A DNA stretch of 7,545 bases, taken from contig JAIDPG010000146.1 in NCBI GenBank assembly GCA_029062865.1, positions 1 through 7,545 of the forward strand, given 5' to 3'. The notes under the pieces are model-generated. The model saw nothing but the letters and a program-made list of their open reading frames with translations. It did not search any database and was not told the DNA's origin. The position numbers were made by a program, and so were the translations under genes. Positions 1 through 5,782 of the stretch are shown piece by piece (position 1 is the first letter of the stretch; the number at the start of each line of letters is the position of its first letter). Source of the DNA: Oscillospiraceae bacterium. Its GTDB lineage: Bacteria > Bacillota > Clostridia > Oscillospirales > Ruminococcaceae.

Positions 1-189
1 CCCCCACCCCTTTGCCCGCTTTTTCACGTGGCTTTGAACGGTGAGGTTGACTTGCTGCGGGCTAGATATTTCCGCGCTCTGGTCGTAGGGCGGCTGCGCA
101 TTTTGGCGTGTTCCGACACGCAGTAACAAATCGGCAGTGCAGTTATGGGACGTACCAACCAACAGCAACAAAACGGTGACAAGTAAATT
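1..189 (-). CDS. Possible partial ORF running off the left edge (uncertain)
   Basis: On the minus strand there is no stop codon from the TGA at 192-190 to the window edge, giving 63 open codons. The translation starts with a hydrophobic stretch (residues 4-11 of the open frame, VTVLLLLV) and continues with a polar part containing NAQPPYDQSAEISSPQQ. No ATG is present; the first usable start would be TTG at 171, with no convincing Shine-Dalgarno sequence before it. The plus strand has no comparable frame (frame 1 has TAA at 124-126 and 184-186). I recognise no family. It could be a small divergent gene, the tail of a repeat, or chance openness in GC-rich DNA. Confidence 0.2.
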
Positions 190-247
190 TCAAAAAGTGT
201 CAAGATTTTAGAAGAAAATCTTGACTGGTGACGGAATTTTGAAATTT
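185..247. repeat. Nested hairpin upstream of pncA
   Basis: There are two stacked perfect inverted repeats. The outer arms are AAATTTCAAAA (185-195) and TTTTGAAATTT (237-247). The inner arms are GTCAAGATTTT (199-209) and AAAATCTTGAC (215-225), around the 5-nt loop AGAAG. The structure fills the gap between the left edge region and the pncA ribosome binding site, and its right arm overlaps a possible -35 box. It could be a repressor operator (nicotinate salvage genes in Firmicutes are often NiaR-controlled, but I cannot match the NiaR consensus), a terminator for an upstream gene, or a remnant of a palindromic repeat. Confidence 0.55.
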
Positions 248-250
248 AAA
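221..250 (+). promoter_or_regulatory. Possible pncA operon promoter
   Basis: TTGACT (221-226, 5 of 6 to the sigma-A -35 consensus) is followed after 18 bp by TTTAAA (245-250, 4 of 6 to the -10). The start point would fall near 257, almost on the ribosome binding site AAGAGG (258-263), so the leader would be very short. The -35 box lies within the right arm of the hairpin at 199-225, a suitable place for repression. This is a weak prediction; a promoter left of the window is equally possible. Confidence 0.25.
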
Positions 251-268
251 TTTAAATAAGAGGTTAAT

Positions 269-790
269 ATGAAAAAAGCACTTGTTATTGTGGATTATCA
301 GGTTGATTTTGTAGACGGCGCGCTCGGCTTTGCGGGCGCGGAGCTCCTCGCGCCGCTTATCGCGGAGAAGATCAGCATCGCGCGAGCGAACGGCGACCGC
401 GTGATCTTCACGCTGGATACCCACGGCGAGAATTATCTCGAAACGGCGGAGGGCAAAAAGCTCCCCGTGAAGCATTGCATTAAGGGAACGGCAGGTCACG
501 AGCTTTACGGCGAGATAAAGCGGCGCGTCCACGAGGACGATGTTGTAATTGAAAAGCCGTCGTTCGGGTCACCTGAGCTTGCGGAGTATCTCAAAAAAGA
601 GGGTTTCGACGAGGTGGAATTCTGCGGACTTGTGACGGACATCTGCGTTGTGTCAAACGTTATTCTCGCGAAGGCGGCGCTGCCCGAAAGCAGGATAATC
701 GTTGATTCAAAAGCCACCGCGTCGTTCGACAAGGAAAAGCACAACGCCGCGCTGGAGGTTATGAAAAGCGTCCAAGTGGATATTATATGA
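269..790 (+). CDS. pncA: Nicotinamidase (isochorismatase-like hydrolase)
   Basis: This cytosolic enzyme likely deamidates nicotinamide to nicotinate and ammonia, the first step of Preiss-Handler NAD salvage. At 173 aa it has the usual family length. The cysteine-hydrolase triad is visible: D9 in IVDYQVDF, K96 in IEKPSFGS and the nucleophile C126 in GLVTDICVVSN. The likely metal ligands are D50 and H52 (LDTH) and H69 (PVKHC), with E58 or E61 as a possible fourth, as in the streptococcal-type enzymes. The ATG at 269 has AAGAGG 5 nt upstream. Its stop overlaps the next gene (ATGA), and nicotinate phosphoribosyltransferase lies two genes further on, which supports nicotinamide rather than another isochorismatase-family substrate. 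Substrate assignment rests on motifs and context. Confidence 0.9.
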   Translation: MKKALVIVDYQVDFVDGALGFAGAELLAPLIAEKISIARANGDRVIFTLDTHGENYLETAEGKKLPVKHCIKGTAGHELYGEIKRRVHEDDVVIEKPSFGSPELAEYLKKEGFDEVEFCGLVTDICVVSNVILAKAALPESRIIVDSKATASFDKEKHNAALEVMKSVQVDII

Positions 791-1086
791 GCTTCGGGAA
801 TATCAAGAAGTGGGAGCTTATCACGCTCGGAGCGGCGGCAGCGGCGGCGATCGTGCTGCGCGTCCTTGAGGAAAACGGAGTTTTAAGCGTTCCGCGCGTT
901 CCCGCGATAATCGTGCTTATGGCGTTTGTGGGAGTGTTCTTTTTAAGAAGACCCGCGGCGCTTGCTTTCGAGTTCATAAAAACGAAGCAGCTCGACAAGG
1001 ACAAGCGTGCGACGATCGTGATAGATGCCGCGTTCGCGCTGATCGCCGAGGGAGTTCTGGTGTGGCTTTTGTTGAACAGTCGATAA
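787..1086 (+). CDS. Small three-helix membrane protein, unknown function
   Basis: A 99-aa protein whose ATG overlaps the pncA stop codon (ATGA), indicating translational coupling. Hydrophobic segments at about residues 11-26 (Ala-rich), 38-53 and 77-96 suggest two or three membrane helices, separated by basic, charged loops (RRP, KTKQLDKDKR). No signal peptide with a cleavage site and no enzymatic motif is apparent, and I recognise no family. Its position inside an NAD salvage operon raises the possibility of a link to vitamin uptake, but it is far too small to be a known niacin transporter on its own. The function is open. Confidence 0.7.
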   Translation: MSFGNIKKWELITLGAAAAAAIVLRVLEENGVLSVPRVPAIIVLMAFVGVFFLRRPAALAFEFIKTKQLDKDKRATIVIDAAFALIAEGVLVWLLLNSR

Positions 1087-1091
1087 GGGAG
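1085..1091 (+). promoter_or_regulatory. Ribosome binding site deciding the SUKH gene start
   Basis: AAGGGAG at 1085-1091 is the only Shine-Dalgarno-like sequence here. It overlaps the most upstream start (GTG at 1091), so it cannot serve it. It lies 5 nt before GTG 1097 and 8 nt before TTG 1100. The start is therefore more likely 1097 or 1100 than 1091. Confidence 0.5.
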
Positions 1092-1096
1092 TGAAA

Positions 1097-1813
1097 GTGT
1101 TGTTTAAACGCGAAGAAGTGCTCTCAATTCTGGAGCAAGCCAAGCGGATCGATCGTGAGGTCAGCAGGAAGTATTTTCTGATTGGCGGGCTGAGGGATAA
1201 ATACACGCTGTTCGGCGCGATGAAGCATAAGTACGCGCTGAACCCGCCTGTTGACAGGGCGCTTGTGGAAAGCGCCGAGGAGCGTTACGGCTTTTCTTTT
1301 CCGCGCGACTATTTTGAGTTCATCACCGAGGTGGGCGACGGCGGCGCGGGTCCGGAATACGGGATAGACCCGTTCGCGGAGTTTATTTCGGAAAGCAACA
1401 CAATGAACGGCTATGCGGAGGCGTATCGGAAAAGCCTTGCCGTGCCGTTCGCGCCGCGGCAAATGCGCCCCGATGAGGTGGAGGAATTCGCTTTTTCGCG
1501 CGAGAGCTACGAGAAGGAGCCCGATAAATATTTCGTGTACCAAAAGGAAAACGACGATTATGACTGGGATACGGACGGCTTTTATATTCTCGGAACGTAC
1601 GGCTGCCAGTGGGATTTCGCGCTTATAACGGCGGGCGAGCGGCGCGGACAGGTGTTCGATACGGATAACGAGGGCGCGTGCGCTTTTGTGGCGAACAGCT
1701 TTGAGGAGTTCTACGGACAATGGCTCGAACGGCTTTCCGATACCGAGCGTTTTCGGCAAGAGCTTATCGAGCGGCAGGAGCTTTTTAAGAACCGTCCGTC
1801 CGTGAAATATTGA
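1097..1813 (+). CDS. SMI1/KNR4 (SUKH) family protein
   Basis: About 238 aa. The centre carries the SUKH signature: a helix VESAEERYGF followed by FPRDYFEFITEVGDGGAGPEYGIDPF-like residues (roughly 59-95 if counted from the GTG at 1091). The C-terminal half has a second typical block with ILGTYGCQWDFALI and GQVFDTDNEG (about 165-195), then a helical tail ending at NRPSVKY. SUKH proteins are cytosolic. Many are immunity proteins that neutralise polymorphic toxins, and others act in unrelated signalling. No toxin gene is next to it here; it sits between a membrane protein and pncB in the same operon, only 17 nt before pncB. The family call is fairly sure, the role is not. Non-ATG start. Confidence 0.75.
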   Translation: MLFKREEVLSILEQAKRIDREVSRKYFLIGGLRDKYTLFGAMKHKYALNPPVDRALVESAEERYGFSFPRDYFEFITEVGDGGAGPEYGIDPFAEFISESNTMNGYAEAYRKSLAVPFAPRQMRPDEVEEFAFSRESYEKEPDKYFVYQKENDDYDWDTDGFYILGTYGCQWDFALITAGERRGQVFDTDNEGACAFVANSFEEFYGQWLERLSDTERFRQELIERQELFKNRPSVKY

Positions 1814-1830
1814 ACAAGAGGTGATCAAAG

Positions 1831-3264
1831 ATGCTTAACGAACAAAACTTTACAATGCTCTGCGACTTCTACCAGCTCACAATGGGCAACGGCTATTTCA
1901 AGACGAAGCACGCGGACAGGATAGCGTATTTCGACGTGTTTTTCCGGCGAGTTCCCGAAAACGGCGGCTTTGCGATCTGCGCGGGGCTGGAGCAGGTTAT
2001 TGAGTATATCGAAAACCTGAAATTTTCCGAAAAGGACATAGAATTTCTGCGCTCGAAAAAAATCTTCTCGGAGGATTTTCTGGAGTATTTGAGAAACTTC
2101 AAATTCGAGGGCGACGTCTGGGCGATCCCCGAGGGCACGCCCGTTTTCCCGAACGAGCCGCTTATCACGGTGCGCGCACCCGCGATACAGGCGCAGCTTA
2201 TCGAAACGATGCTGCTGCTTCTCGTCAATCACCAGTCGCTTATCGCCACAAAGGCGAACAGAATAGTCCGCGCCGCCGAGGGACGAGCAATCTCGGAATT
2301 CGGCTCGCGCAGAGCGCAGGGCACGGCGGGCGCGATTTTGGGTGCGCGGGCGGCGTACATCGGCGGCTGCTCGGGCACGGCGTGCGTCATCTCGGACGAG
2401 CTCTATGGCGTTCCCGCGACGGGCACAATGGCGCACAGCTGGGTGCAGATGTTCGACAGCGAGCTTGAAGCCTTCGAGGAATATTGCCGCGTTTATCCTA
2501 ACGGCGCGGTGCTGCTTGTCGATACGTTCAACGTGTTGAAAAGCGGCGTTCCGAACGCTATCAAGGCGTTTGACAATATCCTGAAGCCGCTCGGCGCGAG
2601 ACCCGTCGGGATCCGCCTCGATTCTGGCGACATTGCGTATCTCTCGATTGAAGCGCGGAAAATGCTCGACGCGGCTGGCTATCCCGACTGCAAGATAATC
2701 GCGTCGAATTCGCTTGACGAGCATATTATCTCGGATCTCATCGCGCAGGGCGCGAAAATCGACAGCTTCGGCGTTGGCGAGCGGCTGATAACCGCCTCCG
2801 CAGAGCCCGTTTTCGGCGGAGTTTACAAGCTCTGCGCGACGGAGGAAAACGGCAGGATCACTCCGAAAATCAAGATCTCGGAAAACGTAATTAAGGTCAC
2901 AAATCCGCATTTCAAGAAGCTCTACAGAATTTACGACAAAAACGGCAAGGCGACCGCCGATTTGCTGTGCGTACACGACGAAGCACCGCCCGCGGGCGAG
3001 CCGCTGGAGCTGTTCGACCCGGATTTCACGTGGAAGCGGAAAACCGTTTCGGAATACACCGTGCGGGAATTGCAGGTTCCGATTTTCGAGCGCGGAAAGC
3101 TCGTTTACCGAAAGCCGTCGCTTGAGGAGATAAAGAGCTACTGCAAGGAGCAGCTCGAAACGCTCTGGAGCTCGCTGCTGCGGTTTGAAAACCCGCACAA
3201 ATACCACGTCGATCTATCGCAGAAGCTGTGGGATATCAAGCAGCAATTGCTGAGCAATAAATAA
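1831..3264 (+). CDS. pncB: Nicotinate phosphoribosyltransferase
   Basis: This enzyme joins nicotinate and PRPP to give nicotinate mononucleotide with ATP hydrolysis (EC 6.3.4.21), the committed step of Preiss-Handler NAD salvage in the cytosol. The 477-aa length fits the Gram-positive form. Visible family motifs are the N-terminus LCDFYQLTM (10-18), SEFGSRRAQG (155-164), GTMAHSW (198-204) with the probable phosphorylated catalytic H202, GIRLDSGD (260-267) in the PRPP/phosphate region, ASNSLDEH (291-298) and DSFGVGERLIT (311-321). The typical tail NPHKYHVDLS is at 454-463. A strong AGAGGTGATC ribosome binding site precedes the ATG, 17 nt after the previous stop. With the pncA homologue at the head of the operon it completes nicotinamide to NaMN salvage. 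Confidence 0.95.
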   Translation: MLNEQNFTMLCDFYQLTMGNGYFKTKHADRIAYFDVFFRRVPENGGFAICAGLEQVIEYIENLKFSEKDIEFLRSKKIFSEDFLEYLRNFKFEGDVWAIPEGTPVFPNEPLITVRAPAIQAQLIETMLLLLVNHQSLIATKANRIVRAAEGRAISEFGSRRAQGTAGAILGARAAYIGGCSGTACVISDELYGVPATGTMAHSWVQMFDSELEAFEEYCRVYPNGAVLLVDTFNVLKSGVPNAIKAFDNILKPLGARPVGIRLDSGDIAYLSIEARKMLDAAGYPDCKIIASNSLDEHIISDLIAQGAKIDSFGVGERLITASAEPVFGGVYKLCATEENGRITPKIKISENVIKVTNPHFKKLYRIYDKNGKATADLLCVHDEAPPAGEPLELFDPDFTWKRKTVSEYTVRELQVPIFERGKLVYRKPSLEEIKSYCKEQLETLWSSLLRFENPHKYHVDLSQKLWDIKQQLLSNK

Positions 3265-3274
3265 TACTAATAAC

Positions 3275-3307
3275 CATTTAAAAACCGGATAAACCGGTTT
3301 TTAAATG
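3275..3307. terminator. Bidirectional terminator-like hairpin after pncB
   Basis: Perfect arms CATTTAAAAACCGG (3275-3288) and CCGGTTTTTAAATG (3294-3307) surround the loop ATAAA, 11 nt after the pncB stop. The CCGG core is flanked by A5 on the left and T5 on the right, so it can act as an intrinsic terminator from either side, although the GC core is short. It most likely ends the NAD salvage operon, helped by the two strong GC hairpins right after it. Confidence 0.5.
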
Positions 3308-3453
3308 CCCTGCCGCTTCGCGGCAGGGCGAGGGAGCTTCGCTCCCTCGGTTATAAGTATTGAACTTAAAATAACCCGCGCCTAACGGCGCACCTTCGGC
3401 TTCGCCGAAGAATTTGATTTGCAGATTTTATCTGCAAATCAAATGATTATTAG

Positions 3454-3459
3454 TATAAA
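3454..3459 (+). promoter_or_regulatory. Possible -10 box for the 453-aa gene
   Basis: TATAAA (5 of 6 to the sigma-A -10) lies at the right end of the palindrome cluster, with only a poor -35 (TCTGCA, 3431-3436) 17 bp upstream. The start point would be near 3466, about 34 nt before the coding region, leaving the hairpin GCGCC-GTTAAA-GGCGC (3463-3478) in the leader. If real, the repeat supplies the promoter of the next gene. Confidence 0.25.
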
Positions 3460-3499
3460 AAAGCGCCGTTAAAGGCGCGGGTTTACGGGAGAAAAATGT

Positions 3500-4861
3500 A
3501 TGTTGAGGGAGCAAGTTGAGGAATTATGCGAGGAATTCTGCCGCGGAGGGCGGGAGAGCCACTGCGCTTTTGCGTCTGGGCGCGGGATAATCGGTTTTAT
3601 CGACACGTCCGGCGCGCGCGACGGCTCTCGCGGAATCGCGTTTTTCGAGGACAGATTTGTCGTCAACACCGACGGGAGAACGCGCGAAATTCCGTACAAA
3701 AGCGTCGACGGGCTTCGGGTCATCAGCAGCTTTGAGGACAGCTTCGCGGACGAGCTCTCGATAACAGCGGGCGGCGAGGAGCTTCGTATCAGCGACTACT
3801 CGCTCGATAAGGACAAGCTGAAAAGGCTTCTTGAGGAGCTTTGCGGGGAGCAATATTCAAACGCTCATCTCCCGGAGCATGAACAGCCGTTTATTGAGGA
3901 GACCGTGCTTGAAATTCTCCCGGAAAATCTTGAGAAGCGCACGCTCCCGGAGGGCTATGAGCCCGCGCCTATCCCTGAGGATAATATTGATTGGATAAGC
4001 GGCGGAGCGCCGGTAATCACCGAAGAGTTCCCGGCTCAGGCGATCGAACAGCCGATAAAGCGCCGCCCGAAGCCGCTGCCCGAGGTGATGAACGGCGTAA
4101 TCGACAGAATCCCCGTGATCGGCTCCGTAAAGCCGATCAAACCAACCAGACCGACCGTTCGGCAGGAGGAAAAAGCCCCCGAGATCGACGAGGAATACGA
4201 CGAGGAGCGCGGCGAAATCACTGAAAGCGAGCTCCGCGCGCGCATTGAGAATATGTCGCCGGACGAGGTGATGAAGTTCCTCTCCGACACGATGAACGAG
4301 ATAAACGCAATCAACGAGAGCAGCTTTCGCGGCGGGGAGGCGTTTTTCGACACCAACGCCGAGACGCATTTCCATGTTGAGGACGTTCGCGGGGCGGCGG
4401 CGTTAGAGGGCACTCCCATTGTAAGAAAACAGCCCGCGCCGCGGTGGAAAAAGCTCACCGTAGAGCCGATCTGGGGCGACATCTACATAAAAGCGAGCCA
4501 GAAGCTCCGCGAGCTTTGCGAAAGCGGATGGTTTTTAATGGAGCAGTACGAGGCGGAGCTCAAGGAGCGCCTTATCCCCGCCGCGGAGGCGTTCGAGAGC
4601 CTCACGAGCGACAGCGCCCGCGTACCGAAGGTCTTGATCCCGAAAATCACCGAGCTTAAGGCCGCCGCGGACAATTTCGACTATTATTTCAAGTTCGGCG
4701 AGGATATCGCGATAAGGGCGATGTTCTTTATGCTGTATCAGATGCTCACCTACGCGGACAGAATTGCCGAATCACCCGAAACCAAGGAGCGCCTCAACGA
4801 CTTTTTCCGCCGCTTCGGCTCGGCGGGAATCACGCTTTCGATGCTTGACATGAGGGGCTGA
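3500..4861 (+). CDS. Unknown protein with Pro-rich/acidic linker
   Basis: A 453-aa soluble protein that I cannot assign. GGGAG (3487-3491) is 8 nt before the ATG at 3500; the ATG at 3496 reads into a stop after seven codons and is excluded. Residues 1-117 form a compact alpha/beta region (IGFID, GIAFFEDRFVVNTDG, EIPYKSVDGLRVI, LSITAGGEELRISDY) whose strand pattern resembles a small PH-like or cytosolic sensor fold. Residues 120-245 are low-complexity: Pro/Lys-rich at 180-222 (KPLPEV, KPIKPTRP), then acidic at 223-240 (EIDEEYDEERGE). Residues 243-270 (SELRARIENMSPDEVMKFL) and 318-450 are helical. There is no signal peptide or membrane segment. The membrane-protein gene 4 nt downstream suggests a shared operon. 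Function unknown. Confidence 0.75.
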   Translation: MLREQVEELCEEFCRGGRESHCAFASGRGIIGFIDTSGARDGSRGIAFFEDRFVVNTDGRTREIPYKSVDGLRVISSFEDSFADELSITAGGEELRISDYSLDKDKLKRLLEELCGEQYSNAHLPEHEQPFIEETVLEILPENLEKRTLPEGYEPAPIPEDNIDWISGGAPVITEEFPAQAIEQPIKRRPKPLPEVMNGVIDRIPVIGSVKPIKPTRPTVRQEEKAPEIDEEYDEERGEITESELRARIENMSPDEVMKFLSDTMNEINAINESSFRGGEAFFDTNAETHFHVEDVRGAAALEGTPIVRKQPAPRWKKLTVEPIWGDIYIKASQKLRELCESGWFLMEQYEAELKERLIPAAEAFESLTSDSARVPKVLIPKITELKAAADNFDYYFKFGEDIAIRAMFFMLYQMLTYADRIAESPETKERLNDFFRRFGSAGITLSMLDMRG

Positions 4862-4865
4862 AATA

Positions 4866-5285
4866 ATGGTAAAAAACGTCACACTTCTGCTTATCGCGGC
4901 GCTTGTCTGGACGGCGGCGGGAGTCAACATTCTGCGGATAGGGATAATCGAGTACCCGCCGTTTTTTTCGCTGATAAACGCGATTCTGTCCGCGGTCGTT
5001 TTTGTGATTTTCGAGCTGTTTATTTTCGGAAGGCTCGTAAAAAAGCACACGAAAAGAATTGACGCATACGGCGACGAAAAGCAGCTCTGGATAAAATTCT
5101 TCGACGTGAAATCGTTTATAATTATGGCGGTGATGATGACGGGCGGGATTTTGCTGCGCTCTCTTCATCTCGCGCCGACGGTGTTCATAGCGGTATTCTA
5201 TACGGGATTGGGCGCGGCATTATTGCTTGCGGGAATAATGTTTGGCAGGAATTTCCTTGTCCGTATCATCAAGAAAAATCGTTAG
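4866..5285 (+). CDS. Four-helix integral membrane protein, unknown function
   Basis: A 139-aa protein with four hydrophobic segments at about residues 5-24, 33-55, 83-100 and 103-126. They form two hairpins separated by a basic, charged loop (VKKHTKRIDAYGDEK), and the tail is basic (VRIIKKNR). GAGGGG (4852-4857) lies 8 nt before the ATG, inside the end of the preceding gene, whose stop is only 4 nt away, so the two are probably cotranscribed. No catalytic motif or transporter signature is visible and I recognise no family. It may anchor or partner the 453-aa soluble protein; that is inference from spacing alone. Confidence 0.75.
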   Translation: MVKNVTLLLIAALVWTAAGVNILRIGIIEYPPFFSLINAILSAVVFVIFELFIFGRLVKKHTKRIDAYGDEKQLWIKFFDVKSFIIMAVMMTGGILLRSLHLAPTVFIAVFYTGLGAALLLAGIMFGRNFLVRIIKKNR

Positions 5286-5300
5286 TAGTAATTCGAGCAA

Positions 5301-5317
5301 TTCAACCGCGGGTTGAA
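5301..5317. repeat. Short inverted repeat between membrane gene and xre
   Basis: TTCAACC (5301-5307) and GGTTGAA (5311-5317) are perfect 7-bp arms around GCG, 16 nt after the membrane-protein stop. No T-run follows on the plus strand, so it is a poor plus-strand terminator. On the minus strand the flanking sequence TTTTT precedes rather than follows it. It could be a weak attenuator or an operator upstream of the regulator gene. Confidence 0.3.
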
Positions 5318-5346
5318 AAATCGGAGGGATTGTTAAAACGGGTTAT

Positions 5347-5375
5347 TGTTTTTGTGTGGCTGATCGTGTTACAAT
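5347..5375 (+). promoter_or_regulatory. Promoter of the truncated xre gene (extended -10)
   Basis: TGTTACAAT (5367-5375) is an extended -10 element (TG-n-TACAAT, 5 of 6 in the hexamer). TTGTTT (5347-5352) lies 17 bp upstream as a weak -35. The start point would be near 5382, giving a ~20-nt leader before the ATG at 5402 with GAAAGGA (5383-5389) as ribosome binding site. This placement rules out the upstream in-frame TTG at 5330 as the translation start. Confidence 0.5.
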
Positions 5376-5401
5376 ATAAGACGAAAGGATGTGGTTCTTA
5401 T

Positions 5402-5533
5402 ATGAACGCTGTCAGCAAGAACATTTACGCGCTGCGAAAGGAATTCGGTTTTACTCAGGAGGAGCTTGCGGGAAAGCTCGGCGTGACTTATCAGGCGGTA
5501 AGCAAGTGGGAAAACGGAGTATACCATATTTAA
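5402..5533 (+). pseudogene. Truncated XRE-family HTH transcriptional regulator
   Basis: The 43 codons from the ATG at 5402 encode a classic Cro/C1-type helix-turn-helix: KNIYALRKEFGFTQEELAGK followed by LGVTYQAVSKWENG. Intact relatives continue with something like SYPDI and a further dimerisation or ligand domain. Here the sequence diverges after ENGV and stops within three codons (YHI). The break at about 5518-5522 coincides with the switch from GC-rich to AT-rich DNA, so I read it as a gene interrupted by the insertion on its right; its 3' part may lie beyond the window. A mini-HTH peptide could still be made, but it lacks the usual fifth helix. Confidence 0.75.
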
Positions 5534-5570
5534 AGATACCAAGAGGAACCCGCATTATAACAACATTGCT

Positions 5571-5612
5571 TAATAAAAGAAATGACCGCAGTTGCACAAG
5601 CTTGCGGTCATT
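5571..5612 (-). terminator. Intrinsic terminator of the SLATT-RT unit (minus strand)
   Basis: Perfect 10-bp arms AATGACCGCA (5581-5590) and TGCGGTCATT (5603-5612) surround a 12-nt loop. Read on the minus strand, the stem is followed directly by TCTTTTATTAA, a U-rich tail, as expected of a Rho-independent terminator. It lies ~170 nt beyond the reverse transcriptase stop codon, leaving a long 3' untranslated segment. Confidence 0.6.
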
Positions 5613-5782
5613 ATGTTATATTAAAATATATCTATTGCCTAAAATCAAAGAGACGAAATAATTTCAAACATCTTTGTCTCCATCTATTTTGAAGAATATA
5701 TTTGGACCACAAGTGTTGCCTTTATCCACAGAACTGAAACCACCTCGCTATTTTTTGATGGAGAATAGGATACCTATAAGAT
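5613..5782 (-). other. Structured non-coding stretch 3' of the reverse transcriptase gene
   Basis: No plausible gene is present (the best minus-strand frames are under 20 codons). It contains an inverted repeat with arms 5650-5657 and 5673-5680 (GAGACGAA / TTTGTCTC, 7 Watson-Crick pairs plus one wobble). On the minus strand this repeat is followed by TTTGATTTT, so it may be an alternative terminator. At its right edge an 8-bp palindrome, AAGATTTA-TGA-TAAATCTT (5778-5796), spans the RT stop codon. The stretch may be only a 3' untranslated region, or it may encode an RNA used by the reverse transcriptase; sequence alone does not decide. Confidence 0.35.

Larger units (their letters stand above)
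3264..3484. repeat. Cluster of interleaved palindromes (REP/MITE-like intergenic element)
   Basis: The whole 235-bp gap after pncB is inverted repeats. The hairpins are 3275-3307 (14-bp arms, loop ATAAA), 3307-3329 (10-bp arms), 3329-3349 (9-bp arms), 3354-3368 (5-bp arms), 3394-3410 (7-bp arms) and 3412-3444 (15-bp arms, loop TTT). Three of them share the apex GCTTCGC. A long-range pair, ATACTAATAACCATTT (3264-3279) and AAATGATTATTAGTAT (3441-3456), matches at 15 of 16 positions. A second pair, 3373-3391 and 3463-3483 (AACCCGCGCC...AACGGCGC and its complement with a 2-nt gap), is interleaved with the first. There is no coding frame. It probably is a mobile or repetitive non-coding element; the possible TA target at its ends is only suggestive. 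Confidence 0.7.

Noticed and set aside
1825..3207. Long minus-strand open frame opposite pncB
   Set aside because: It mirrors the highly biased codon use of pncB, is Arg-rich without recognisable motifs, and the plus frame is unmistakably nicotinate phosphoribosyltransferase. The similar minus-strand frames opposite the SUKH gene and the 453-aa gene are rejected for the same reason.
269..3264. NAD salvage genes as an NAD-replenishing anti-phage module working with the RT cassette
   Set aside because: They are in a separate operon of host-like composition, on the other strand and more than 2 kb away, with ordinary biosynthetic features.
3264..3484. CRISPR array
   Set aside because: The repeats are inverted and of varying sequence and spacing; there are no regularly spaced direct repeats with unique spacers.
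5330..5401. Upstream TTG (5330) as start of the xre gene
   Set aside because: The extra residues would be encoded across the extended -10 promoter (5367-5375), and XRE proteins normally begin close to the helix-turn-helix, as from the ATG at 5402.
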